In this document: piece by piece, positions 34,001 to 45,200 of the stretch
Layout: each line of letters starts with the position of its first letter
How positions within the stretch are numbered: the first letter of the stretch is position 1
NCBI GenBank assembly: GCA_963969365.1
Contig: OZ017759.1
Span: 2,356,001 to 2,420,000 of the forward strand
From: Asterochloris sp. CNOR1
Taxonomy: Eukaryota > Chlorophyta > Trebouxiophyceae > Trebouxiales > Trebouxiaceae
DNA: 64,000 nt
Reading direction: 5' to 3'
The notes under the pieces: generated by a model
What the model was told of the DNA's origin: nothing
Databases searched by the model: none
Seen by the model: only the letters and a program-made list of their open reading frames with translations
Translations under genes and position numbers: made by a program

Positions 34001-37000
34001 AGTCGATGCAGCCTGAGTTTGACTGCGGAAAGCTGGTTTCACGTTAGCGGCAGCCAGGAAACCTCTCGACAAGGTGAGGCAACATCTAAACTTTGTCTGC
34101 TGCAGATGTGCTTGGATTGGGCTGCTGTCAGGCCAGGTTGGTCTACGAGCACGCCAAGCTGCGGCTCACCCTCAACCAGGACGATGTAGGATGAGGCAGC
34201 TGCTGGTGGCACTGGGGTGCTTCAGCTGCTCTGTGCAAGCAGGACATCCTGTCGGGCCTGAAGCTATCGTTGCACGCTTTGGCCCGAAAGCGGCTGCCAT
34301 CGTGGCCCTAGGTGCATCTGTGGCTTGCCCCCAGCTCAGGGGCCGCCCTGTGGCCCATTTGTGTACCATATCTACAAACAAGTTCAGGCTTTTAGTGGCT
34401 GCCTGCAGGACAAGTATGGCGACAAGATCGAGAAAATTCTGTATGGGCCGGAGGAGGATGGCTATGCTGTCGGCAGCCTGAAGGATAAGAAGAAGCCCAT
34501 CATCTTCAGGCAAGCCCCTGACTCTCTGCTGCTGTGTCCTGCCTGGCAGACAGTGATAGGTATGCTGTGTGTTGAAAGCTGGAGAGCCAGACTGCTTGCG
34601 TTTGGTCTGCATCCCTGGGCCAGCCTGGCAACTGAAGCCGCCATGACCTCCTATGCTAGCCCCTGCCGACAGCTTGATAAGACCAGTCCATGCCTGTTGA
34701 CCCTCTCTGGGTCAGGCTGGGGTCACTGCTGGCTGCTGCAGGCGCCATGACCTCCTGTGCAGCCACCATAGCTTTCTGTGCTACACGTGCATGCGGCATG
34801 GCGCCAATTGGCCATGCATTGCAACCTACTTTGTGTCATGCCACTATCAGGGCGCTGGCTGCAAATGCTGCAATACGCTACTGGGCAGCCGTTGTAGCCT
34901 CCTGTGCCACGGCTGCCTGCAGCTCAGCTCAGCTGGCCCATGAATGTGTACCCTTCCTGAGTATGGCCACCATCACTGCTGCAGCATGGCGCGACTGGAC
35001 AGCGTGAAGAATTTGACGGGGCTGGCGTCCTGGTGAGGTCAAGTCTTGTGCACAGCATAGCCAAGGTTGCTTGCCTGCAAATATGGCCCCCATTTCTGAG
35101 GGTAGACAAGGAGAAAGGCATCGCGCAGCCTTTCACGGTCCCCCAGACAAGGAACCTCCTGATGCTGCCCTGTTCAATCGCGCTGCGCCTCAGCGCTGCG
35201 ATCGGCTGTAACAGCTGTGCTCTCTATGCATGTCATTGGTAAGCAAGCTGAGTGTCATGACTGTGTCATAGAGCCACTTGCCAGCACGCTGAGTGGCAGC
35301 AGCAAATGTTGCTCATCATGCAGGTACGCCAACTGCAAGAGGCTGAGGGAGCTGGTCAACCTGGTCATTGTGGGTGAGCACAATGCCTACCTCAGCTCCT
35401 CACATTACTGGCTGTTGCAGTGCAACGGCCTAGCATATGATGATGTCAGGGTGGCAGCATTGCTGGGCAGAGGCATGTTTCCTGCAACCCTCTGCCTGCT
35501 TCAGCAATGCAGCTGTCAGCTTTGTGTTACTGGCAGCAGCTGGGGTTGCCCATCCTTGACCGGCCACATAGAGCATGGTGCTCTGCAAAGTGGCACCGGT
35601 CAGCCTGACCTGGCGGTCCCTATCGCGCGTCATAGCCACTGCCAGCAGAGCGACATGCTGCGTTCTTTGCCATGGACCGGAAAGGATCTGCACAGCACTT
35701 TTGAATAGCTTGGGTGGTGTTGTACTGTTGTCTTGCCTGCCTGCAGACAGCATTGTGGACCCACGGCAGAGCAGCAATCATGCAGAGAAGCTTCATGGCA
35801 GTTTCAGGAGCACAGCAGACAGCTGCACCACCACCTTATATGGTGCCCCATTGCAGGCAGCAGTGTAGACCCCAAGCCAAAGCGTTTAACATCCGGCTGC
35901 ACCATGCCAAACTCCATTGCCCAGGGGCGGCACATGGCTATCAGCCTTCTGCCCTGCCAGGTGCTGTACAGATACAGTATACAATGCTCTATGCTGTGCG
36001 TCTTGCCTGCAGGCGGCATCGTGGATCCCAGCCAGAGCAACGATCACGAGGAGAAGGCCCAGTGCGAGAAGATGCACGAGATCATCAAGGAGCACAAGCT
36101 GAACGGAGAGATGCGGTGGCTGGTGGCCCAGAAGGACCCTGTCGTCAATGGCGAGATCTACAGGTGACACAGCTGCAAATGATGCCCACAGCTGCATGGG
36201 CTGAATACAGGATGGCCACCGCTCCAGGTGTGGGCACTTTCAGTCTTCCAAGCCACCCGACAGTAAATGGTGTGCCACGAGGTACCTAAGATTGAGGTTG
36301 AGATGGGGACAGGTATGTGGGAGGTACTGCTGTGTAATGCTGGCCATATTTGGCCACATTTGCAGTGGCTAAGTGACCCAGCAGGGTCCCATTCCTGGGT
36401 TATTTTCACCTTTCCCTCACAGTACTTGTTCACTATCGGTCAAAGCAAGTGTTTTAGGGTTAGAGATTTGCTGCTGTTGGCGACATCAGAAGGCGAGAGA
36501 GCCCTTGGGGGCTGCTTGTCATTTCTGCTGTGCAGCTCAGGCTGGGGATCACGCTTTGGGATCTGCTTCCCTCTTGGTCTCTGACTTGCCTGTCTGTGGC
36601 CGTCAGCCTCACTAGAGCCTGCCATCTCTGTGCTGCTGCTCTGGACTGTACAGCATTCCGACTTTACCCTGGTTTCCTGGAGCGGCCTGTGGGATGTAAG
36701 CTCTCTCAATTGGCAGCATGACTGGCCAGGCATGCCGATGGAAGCACTAATGGATCTTGGCGTGGCTGGCAACTTCCTTGTCCATTGTTAGCTTGAGGCG
36801 CACGCACTGTCCCGACCTGCTTCTATCTGTGCAGGTATGTGGCCGACACTGGGGGAGCATTTGTGCAGCCCGCAACCTATGAGGCCTTTGGGCTCACTGT
36901 CATTGAGGTGAGACCTAACAAGTGCTCTGCTGACGTGCCAACCTCAAGTGGAGGCAGCTGCAGGTGCTGTGCTGACATGCCAACCTCAAAGGGCGGCAGC

Positions 37001-38936
37001 TGCAGGTGCTGTGCTGACATGCCAACCTCGAAGGGAGGCAGCTGCAGGTGCTGTGCTGACATGCCAATCTCAAAGGGAGGCAGCTGCAGGTGTTGTGCTG
37101 ACATGCCATTCTCAAAGGGAGGCAGCTGCAGTCGCAGCATTTGTGCTTTGCAAGTTGCCGCCACCCAGCACCTCTGTGGGCAGCCCTTAGGCAGCCCTGC
37201 ATCTTGCCTGCTCGCAGCGCTAGTAGATTTTGAGTCACGCACCCCTGGCACCTGTCTGTCTGCTGTGCTCTCTTTGTGAACACTGCTGCTGCACCCTCAA
37301 TACTCAGCCTTATGTCCCTGCGAAGGCTCACCCAGGTATTCTTGACCATTGACTTACAGGCCATGACCTGCGGCCTGGTGACCTTTGGGACAAACAGGTG
37401 AGGGATGCTTCTCCTGTCAGTCAGCTGGTGGATCATCCTTCAGCATTGCTGGTTGTTCCAGCATCCCTGAAGGTGATAGTCACCCTCCACAAGCATCTGC
37501 AAGGCGCCCATGCTCTTGCATGTTCAGATACACAGCAGTCTCTGTGTCTATCATCATCAGACCGACAGGCAGGGCATGACCTCTTATTTGCTGCTTTCCC
37601 AACGTTGAGGCATGGCCTGTGCTGCAGGGGCGGGCCCAGTGAGATCATCGTCGACGGCGTGTCTGGCTTCCAAATTGATCCCTTCCGTGGCGAGCAGGCA
37701 GCTGACACGATGGCCGACTTTTTTGAGAAGGTATGTGGGCTCTCAAGCTTCAGCAATTGTAGTGGCTGTTCATGAAGAAGTAAGAAGAGCAAGCAACTGA
37801 TGTCACCTTTCTGAGAAGGTTGCATCGCCCCCCGCCGTGCTTCTACTTTAAAGATGGTGCTTCTACTTTAAAGATGGTGCAGCCGCCTTGCCATGTGGGT
37901 ACCTTGCTGCAGACATGTGCCAGGGCTGGCACGGCCCCACTCAAGAAAGTGTGATGTTGCAGCACAGCTGCTCTGCATGATGCAATCTGGCATACATGTG
38001 CCATCAACAGCTCTTTGTCAAGTGAGCTCGAGCCATCAGGTGGATTCTTATGCCATCACACATTTGCACAGTTTTAGAACTGCAGCGGCGCACTCCTGCT
38101 GATGAGAGCTTGCTTGCTGCCTCCGGGCTGCCATGGTGCTTTGCTGCGGCGCGTTGGCTGCAAGGCCTGGCCTATCTTCATGACCCACTGCCTGTCTGTG
38201 CAAGCAGCTCTGGAGAAGGTTGCGGTGTCTGATTGCAGCGCACTGGACCCCTGCCTGCCTCTGCAGGCCGCCAAGGAGAGACACTATTGGAAGGAGATGA
38301 GCGACGCCTCTCTGGAGCGCATCAGGACAACTTACACCTGGTGCGCCCAGCTGCCATTACTGTCCCAAAGGGGAATCCAGTGTGTGACACCATCTGCCTG
38401 AACAGTATTGCCAGGCATTCACAATACAATGATCAGATGGTGCACCCTGCTAGTGTCATCTGGGCAGATGAGAACCCTCAATCACTTCAGCATAGCTGTT
38501 GCCGCTAGATCAGAACCGGGACCTGCAAGGCCAGGCCCACTGTGATTGGCTGCCTCTGCTACAGTGCCATGATCACCCTGGTGTCTGGCTGTTTGACGAG
38601 CAAGCATTCAGCTGCAATTTGACGGACAGCTGAATGCTTGCCATCTCAGTTGCTGTTCCCTCTGCTGTGCAGGGGCATCTATGCTAAACGACTGATGACT
38701 CTATCAAGGGTGTACAGGTGCATACTTAATTGAATTGTTGTACACCTTCTCACCCAGCAGCTGCTGCATTGTGTCTGACTTGATTTCCTGCCTACAGCTT
38801 CTGGAAATTTGTCACGGGCCAGACTCGCACATCTGCAAGGAGGTACCTGGAGATGCTGTTCCTGTTGTGCATGCGCCCTCTGATTGCCAGCGTCCCAGAA
38901 CACGAGACTAATGGCGCTGACGAGGGCAAGAACTGA
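25077..38936 (+). CDS. SUS: Sucrose synthase
   Basis: Reversible cleavage of sucrose with UDP to UDP-glucose and fructose; cytosolic, GT4 family. Twenty-eight exons: 25077-25210, 25883-26093, 26894-26966, 27482-27682, 28160-28260, 28641-28834, 29478-29526, 29791-29811, 30257-30325, 30804-30892, 31085-31144, 31323-31427, 31947-31998, 32175-32230, 32353-32389, 32672-32705, 32966-33075, 33717-33818, 34409-34509, 34985-35032, 35324-35373, 36013-36163, 36835-36907, 37360-37397, 37628-37730, 38267-38340, 38673-38717, 38798-38936. The total is 2520 nt, 839 aa, in phase throughout; plant enzymes are about 805-840 aa. Diagnostic segments: IRP-like GVWKYLQ, SSIG-like [130 protein letters not shown], and the catalytic E-x7-E pair in EAFGLTVIE (near residues 699 and 707). 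The N-terminal exon is the least conserved part. No transit peptide is evident. Confidence 0.96.
29268..29500 (+). repeat. Five tandem acceptor-side copies before sucrose synthase exon 7
   Basis: The true exon follows CAG at 29477 (ATTCTTTGGGCAGGCAGATG). Similar acceptor plus exon-start blocks follow the AGs ending at about 29272 (GTTCTTCGCCAATCAAGATC), 29312 (GTTCTTTGCTGGGCGTGATG), 29353 (GTTCATGCCCAGGCATGATG) and 29394 (GTTCTTGGGCAATCAAGATG). Spacing is about 40-85 bp. Confidence 0.85.
35735..36055 (+). repeat. Acceptor-side copies before sucrose synthase exon 22
   Basis: The real exon starts at 36013 ([17 protein letters not shown]). A good copy starts at 35747 and codes [17 protein letters not shown] in one frame; a poorer one follows the AG at 35856 (cagtgtagaccccaagccaa). 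Confidence 0.85.
36923..37132 (+). repeat. 42-bp minisatellite, five units, in a sucrose synthase intron
   Basis: Five head-to-tail units of exactly 42 bp (36923-36964, 36965-37006, 37007-37048, 37049-37090, 37091-37132), each reading tgctgtgctgacatgccaac at its start and ggcagctgcagg at its end. The array is stop-free in the frame of the preceding exon and codes a 14-residue unit [14 protein letters not shown]. Confidence 0.95.
37841..37880 (+). repeat. Exact 20-bp direct duplication
   Basis: ttctactttaaagatggtgc occurs twice back to back (37841-37860, 37861-37880) in the intron after exon 37628-37730. Confidence 0.95.
38600..38641. repeat. Perfect 15-bp inverted repeat with 12-nt loop
   Basis: Arm GCAAGCATTCAGCTG (38600-38614) pairs perfectly with CAGCTGAATGCTTGC (38627-38641). 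It lies in the intron before exon 38673-38717 of sucrose synthase. It could fold in RNA or be the trace of a small inverted duplication. Confidence 0.85.
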
Positions 38937-39223
38937 ATATGAGACGACCAGGCACTCTGAACTGTGAATTTGTAGGGCACTGATTCGGGCATCACTGACA
39001 GTCTGCTCTTGCCATCATTCAGAGGTGCGGGCTATTTTCCCCCATCTTCACACTCTTTGCTCAGCAATGTCGAGATAGGTCTGCTTTGTCATGAAATGAT
39101 GGGACCCAGCTTTGTACAGCTAATTTTTGGTAATCGTCTATGAGATTGCGGCAGCAGAATCTCTGGTTCTGTGCTGGAGCTAGATGATGCTGCACTGGCG
39201 CGTCAGATGTTGCTTCGCATGGT
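38937..39223. other. Convergent 3' spacer, sucrose synthase / EsV-1-7-like gene
   Basis: 287 bp between opposed stop codons holding both 3' UTRs. No gene-like content seen. Confidence 0.6.
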
Positions 39224-42200
39224 TCAGGCTGACACTCTCTGGCGCTTGACCCTCTGTGTCTGGCTGCTCTCCTCCTTGATGGGCATGCCAGCCTGCAGTT
39301 CCCCATGCAGCTGCTCTGGCGACAGCCTGGGCAGCGAGGGGGGGCCCAGGTGCGCAGCCTCTGGAGCGTAGGCCTGCAGGCAACACTGGTAGCCCTGATG
39401 GGGAGCCTGACGCTGTCCCGCAGTCAAAACATGCTGCAAAAGAAGTCTCAGCTGCAAACCCTCCATAGCCTCCCCAGTTTGGGAGTCTTGTTTATGGTCA
39501 GTCAGGGAGTTCTGTTGCTTTCAGGGGGCAAGAGGCCATGTGTGAGAGCCCCCGACGTGATTTGGGCTTGCAAGAGCCCCAGATAGCCAGCATTTGCACA
39601 TCAGCAGTGGCCAAGCTTTGCACCATCTGGTGGCGGGATCAGGAGCTGTGTACTTGGGCTCTGCTGTATTCAGGTGAGAGGGTGCCGAGATGGGCCAAAG
39701 GTGAGATGGGTGCAGTGGGACATGCTGCGAGAGCTTGATGCTCTTTCATACACATCTGTGCTGAGGCCTGCTTACTTGGGCGACCTCCCCGCCATGCTGT
39801 GGCATGTCCCCAAGCTGTCCCTGCGTTGGGCAAAGAAACCACCCGTCAGCCAGCGGCGACAAGAGCTGCAGCGCCAGGCAGGGCAGGTTGCCCGCATTCA
39901 TTGAAGCACAAGCTACACATTTTCAAGCGGCTGTGAGAGCTCAGCATGGCTTAAGGCAGCCCGCAACCCAAGCACTCTAGATACAGGAGCAAGACGCCCA
40001 GAAACCCCATGTTACAATACTGCTGCCAGTGCGGCGCACTCTTTTGCAATGGCCTGATTGTGGGACAGCCCCACAAGGACATCCCACTATTTGCTGCACA
40101 GGGTGGCTGTCATGATGCGGTTCATGAAGCTATGGTTGTGCAGTACAGGACTACATCAGTTCACCCAAAGCAAACACTTTAGGACAGCCACGCAGGTCAA
40201 ACTCATCTGGCGCGGCTGCACAGATCTGGTGCAGATGGGGACATCTTGACATTCTATACCCACAACCCTGCAGCTCTCCAGAGGCCAGCCCTGAACACCC
40301 CACCTGGTGCTGCAGCGGCAGCTGCATCGCCTGCTCATGCTGAGTGTGCCCCGGCGGGAGCGGCATGCCCATACCATGGATGCCCTGGACCCCCATGGCC
40401 TGACTGGCCTGGTGCAGCTGCTCCAGAGCTGCGGACACCGCCTGGGCCTGCTCCACCGAGAGAGGGGGCTGCTCCTGCAGGCAGAAGGAGAGGCCCCTTG
40501 TGAAACACCTGTGTTGACTGTTGCCTGTGCAACTGCTGCTCGAAGCGGCTCACACTGGCGCAGGGCCTGCTCGCCTGCCCGTGAGGCTGCTTCTGCAGCG
40601 GACAACAAGAGCCGGAGCGGGGGCCCAGGGCTTCAGCACTTGCGACTCAACTCACATAATGCACTTTACATGTGTTCTTGTTTTCTGATACACGCTGACA
40701 GGTGGGCTCTTCATGTGCAGAAGCAAAATTGTAAGTAGAGGAGGTGCAAGGGCTATCCCAGTGCTGCAGATGCTGATGGTCTGCTGGAAGACGACAGAAA
40801 GAGTTGCTGCTGGAGAACAGTGCAAAAGGCCTGCACCCCCAGCTGCCTTACGCTCCCTGACCACACAAACCCTCTGTGAAGGACCCACAAAGCCTATTTC
40901 AGCATCGACAACCTCAAGCTGCACTTTGTTTGCAGTACTTATAGCTGACACATCACAAAGATGCAACGTACGTCTACACTGAACTGCTCTGCTCTTTGGT
41001 GAGGGTGCATGACCCAACACAGCACTCTCTGACACCTCAGTGGCCTCCAGCCCACCTGCGCTTCCCCTGTGCACATAAAGGTATACTCTGAGATTGATGA
41101 ATCCCTGAAGTCCCTGACCCTAGGCCAACCTTGCCCACCGCCCACTGGCTGTGCTGTTGAGTCTCCAACGGTGTACGTCAAGACAAAGCCAACAAAGCCT
41201 CCACGAACCAGTCGTCGGGGCCCCAGCTGTGGCTCGCTGTGCAACAATACTGTGCAACTGCACACGACCCACCTGCCCGTCCATCTGGCCCCCGCCAGAG
41301 AAAAGGGAAGAGCTGTGGCTCGCTGTGCAACAATATGGCAGCTGCATGCGACCCACCTACGCGTCCATCTGGCCCCCAGCTGTGGCTCGCTATGCAACAA
41401 TACTGCAACTGCATGCGACCCACCTGCCCGTCCATCTGGGCCCCGCCTGGTGGCCCCGCAGCCGCCAGGTTGGCATGCATCATTGCCAGCTGCTCCGGTG
41501 TGAGGTGGGCCATCATGTCATGCACCTGCATCGTCTGCTGCGCCTCGTGCATGCCCGGCACGGGGGCCCCATGGTGGTGCATGGCGTGCTGCTGCTGGAC
41601 CCCAGCACCGTAGTCCTGCAGCACAGACAGCACTGCGTGGTGACTGGGTGCCCATCATGGTGGGAGTGGAGCATGGCCGGTTGCCGCGCATGAGCGCCGT
41701 GCTCCTGCAGCACAGGCAGCCTGTGAAGTAAATTGGTCCCCTGTCCTGCCTTGTTGGATAGATGAGCTGTCATGGATGGCCTGACCTTAGGGCTTCAGTA
41801 TCAATTTCGGCAGCGCAGGTGGCCTGTGACAGCAGCTCGAGCGGCTTGATGAAGAATGTGGTGATGAGTTGGAGGAGCAGCACACGCAGCAGGCTGGGCG
41901 ACTTAACGGCAGCTACAGACAGCGGTGCAAGTGGCAAGGCTTGGTGGCCCCCTTCAGGGTACTGGCGACCAACAGGGCTGACAACAGGCGCACCACGGGG
42001 CTCAGCAGTGCAGCCTAACCCCAAGCAGAGAAGCAGGCATGCAGCCCTGGCAGATATGCTGGCAACCAGCAGCAATGACACCAGGTGTAATCTGGGGCCA
42101 GGCAGTGCACCCAGGCAGCCCAGGCAGATAGACGGCACTTCGACAGCAACAATGGCAGGTGCAGCACAAGCTGGGCACTGCAGTATGGCGCAGCCACTGG

Positions 42201-45200
42201 TGGTAGACTGGGAAGCACAGATGGGAAGTGACAGCCAGCAGCAATGACGGCAGGTGCAGCCTGGAAACTGGCAGTGCAGCATGGTGAGACAGCGCTGGCA
42301 GCTATTGGAGGCTTGCTTGGTGCATGCCACCAGAAGATCAGCCTGCAGCAATGTGAACTGGCAGCAGCGATGGCAGGTGCAGCTTGGCGCAGCCAGGCGA
42401 TCAGACGAACATGAAGCAGGCTCACCCCGACGGCCTGCAGGTTGGGCTGCTGGTGGGCCGGCATGTCCTCCTGCAACGCCCAGCAGAGCTCACTCAGCTA
42501 CAGCAGCCGCAGCAAGCAGGGGGCTTGGTGCAGGTCGCTATCTCTGTGCGCTTGAGACTGACGCTGACGAAGGGTAGGGATGGGGCAGCAGGTTGGGCAG
42601 CAGGCTCACTGATAGCATTGCGCTGCCATGACAACAGTCCTGTCAGCTTCAGATGCTGCATGCAATAAAATTTCCTTGGGCCATTGATGCTCAGTAAGTC
42701 CTGGGGTAGGCACAGCACTCCCTTGCAGTTGGACCATGCCGCCCACATCACACATGCAACAGTACACTCAGAACCAGCCTGCACTCAAAGCTCTGCCATG
42801 CTGGGATCACACAACTGACAGCATCCTGTCATTGTCATCGATCCCATGCAGCAACTGCCTCAGTGACACAAGCCTCCAGAGGGCTGGTTGCACAAGCAGA
42901 GGGCTTCAAGCCTTCGACACCACTGGACATCTGGCAGCGCCTCCCACAGTGGCACAAATGTCTAGAGCCAACAGTGCGCTGGCAGCTCAAGCAGAGAGGT
43001 TGATCAACTCAAAACCTAGCCATGCGAGCAAGAGGCAAGCCTCTAAGTCAACCTGAGACCTGGCAGCACTCCACCTGTGACACAAAACTGTGGGCCCCAG
43101 TGACTGGCAGTGCAAGCAAATGCCCTCTGGCACACCACGGCTTCATGCCATGAAAGTCAGGCAGGGCCCTTTCCTGCTGACAGTCAGGCCGATGCTGAGT
43201 TCAGACCACTGACCATGTGCAGCAGCATGGGCACCCTTGGTCCCCAGAAAGCCAGGCCAATACAATGAGCACATGAGCGATCTGCGAACGGGGTGGCAGC
43301 ATCCGGGGGGAGGCAAAATTGTCATGCCTGAGGTGCCGAACAGCACAGGAGCCCTGCCCCGGCTTCAGGGCTGCTTGTCATCAAGCCTACCCAGAGAACC
43401 CCAGAAGGTCGTACAATAGGGGCAGCCCAGCTCACCGAGGAGGGTGGCAGGGGAGGCAGGGGCAGCCTCGCCAGGGGGTTCTTGCTCAGGTTGACCATCC
43501 CCGGCAGCTTGCACTGCGCGCAGTGGGTGCGCTTGCGCTGCCCAGCCTGCCCGAAGTTGGGCACCGCCTTCCCGCACGCGCACCGCCGCGACACCACGTT
43601 GACCATCCCGGGCTGCGTTGCAGAAGGAGGGCACCTGAGTTGACTGCAGTTGACTGGCCTGGCAAGAGGGGACAGCTTGCTGGGAACGTCGCTACAAGGA
43701 GCAAGGCAGGAGGGCTCCTTCGCTGTGATCAGGGCGCCACCAAATGGACCGTGCCAGGCTGCATGACAGGCAGAGAGCAACATCAAATCGACCACTGCGG
43801 GCTGCAGGGCAGATGGAGGGCCCTCAAGTCAGCAGCAGCAGCAGCTGTGGCCACACTGCTAAGAGGCAGAGCACTGCCACGACGCAACCCCAGGGTTGCA
43901 GGGCAAGGTTCGGAGAGGTGGCTGAGGCATTGACCGCCAGAGGGAACAAGGCAGGTGGGCGCCTGTCAGCAGCAGCGGCAGCAGCAGTGCAAGCACTGCT
44001 TGGGCGGGGCACCGCTGTGATGCTGAGTGCCAGGCTCTGCCTGGAAGGCAAGGGATCAGCAGCCCATCAGATGCACATGGCTCTGCTAAGGGAGACTGCA
44101 TTGACCACTCGAGGCTGCTTTGCCAATGTCCTGGTGGGCCACCTTCTGGTGGCCCACCCCCTTGCAACACAAAGGGGTTGACAAAGCTGCTGAGAATCTC
44201 ATGCAGTTGGCCTGCTTCCAAAGAACCATAGCTCCTGCCTGCCCCTGCACGCCTTCTTCATGTGAAGGCAGTCGCACTGAGGCCGCCGCCATGCTGCATC
44301 CACGCAAGACATGGGGCCCCTCAAGCTGTAGGCCAAGCAGCCAGGAGCTGTACAAAAGACAAGCTACTGGCCCCGGTAGAAAGGAGGTCCACAAGTCACC
44401 AGCCCTGTACAACCGCTGCAGTGCACCAGTGTAGATGCAGCCCATGTTCCCTGCCCACCTCCTTGCAGTTGTTGCAGTGGGTAGCCTTCATGGTCCCAAG
44501 GGTGGCAAAGCTGGGCACAGCCTTCCCACAGGCGCAAGTGGCTGCCCGGATGTTCACCATCCCGTCCTCCTTGCACTTGGCGCAGTGGGTGGGCTTGCTC
44601 TGCCCGGGGTGCGCGAAGTTGGGCTGGGCCCGGTTGCAGAAGCACTTGCGGGGCGCCGCTCCCACGTTGGTCATACCATCCAGCTTGCACCTGCAGGGTA
44701 GATGAGCCCGGTCGCGCTGGGGATGGGGAAACAGGCCGTGCATTGGTCAAGCCACCCGGCTTGCGCTTGCAGGGCAGTGCAGTCTCTGTGAGGCTAAGGG
44801 CAGAGGCACCTGAGGGGTGCAGCCCCCGCGTCGACATGCCACTGCATGTAGGCTGGGGAGCGCCTCAGCTGCAGCGCCAAACGCTGGCGGTACTGGCCTG
44901 TAAGCGGGTTGAGGCAAACGCTGCTGAGACTGCCGGGTCCGGGGGCCGGGCCCACCTGCTGCCACAGCTGCCCAGCATATGCAGCATCCTCTGGAGCGTG
45001 CTAGGCCATTCACGGACTCTGCTTGGGCACCCCAGGCTGGCACTCCAACCATGGCTTGCGGGGCAGCCATGCAGACCACACGCACTCAGCGAGAGCACGC
45101 TCTGCTGTGCAGCACATGGAGCTACATCCCAGCAGGTGGCGCAGCAATGTGGGTGCCGTGGCCCCATTCACGGCAGTACCTGCCACTGCTGTGCAGTCAC

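Noticed and set aside
36923-37132. CRISPR-like array
   Set aside because: Units are contiguous without unique spacers; it is a minisatellite in an intron.
39674-39904. Plus-strand open frame with VRWVQWDMLRELDALSYTSV as a gene
   Set aside because: It lies within an intron of the phase-consistent minus-strand gene, lacks splice partners and has no recognised family.
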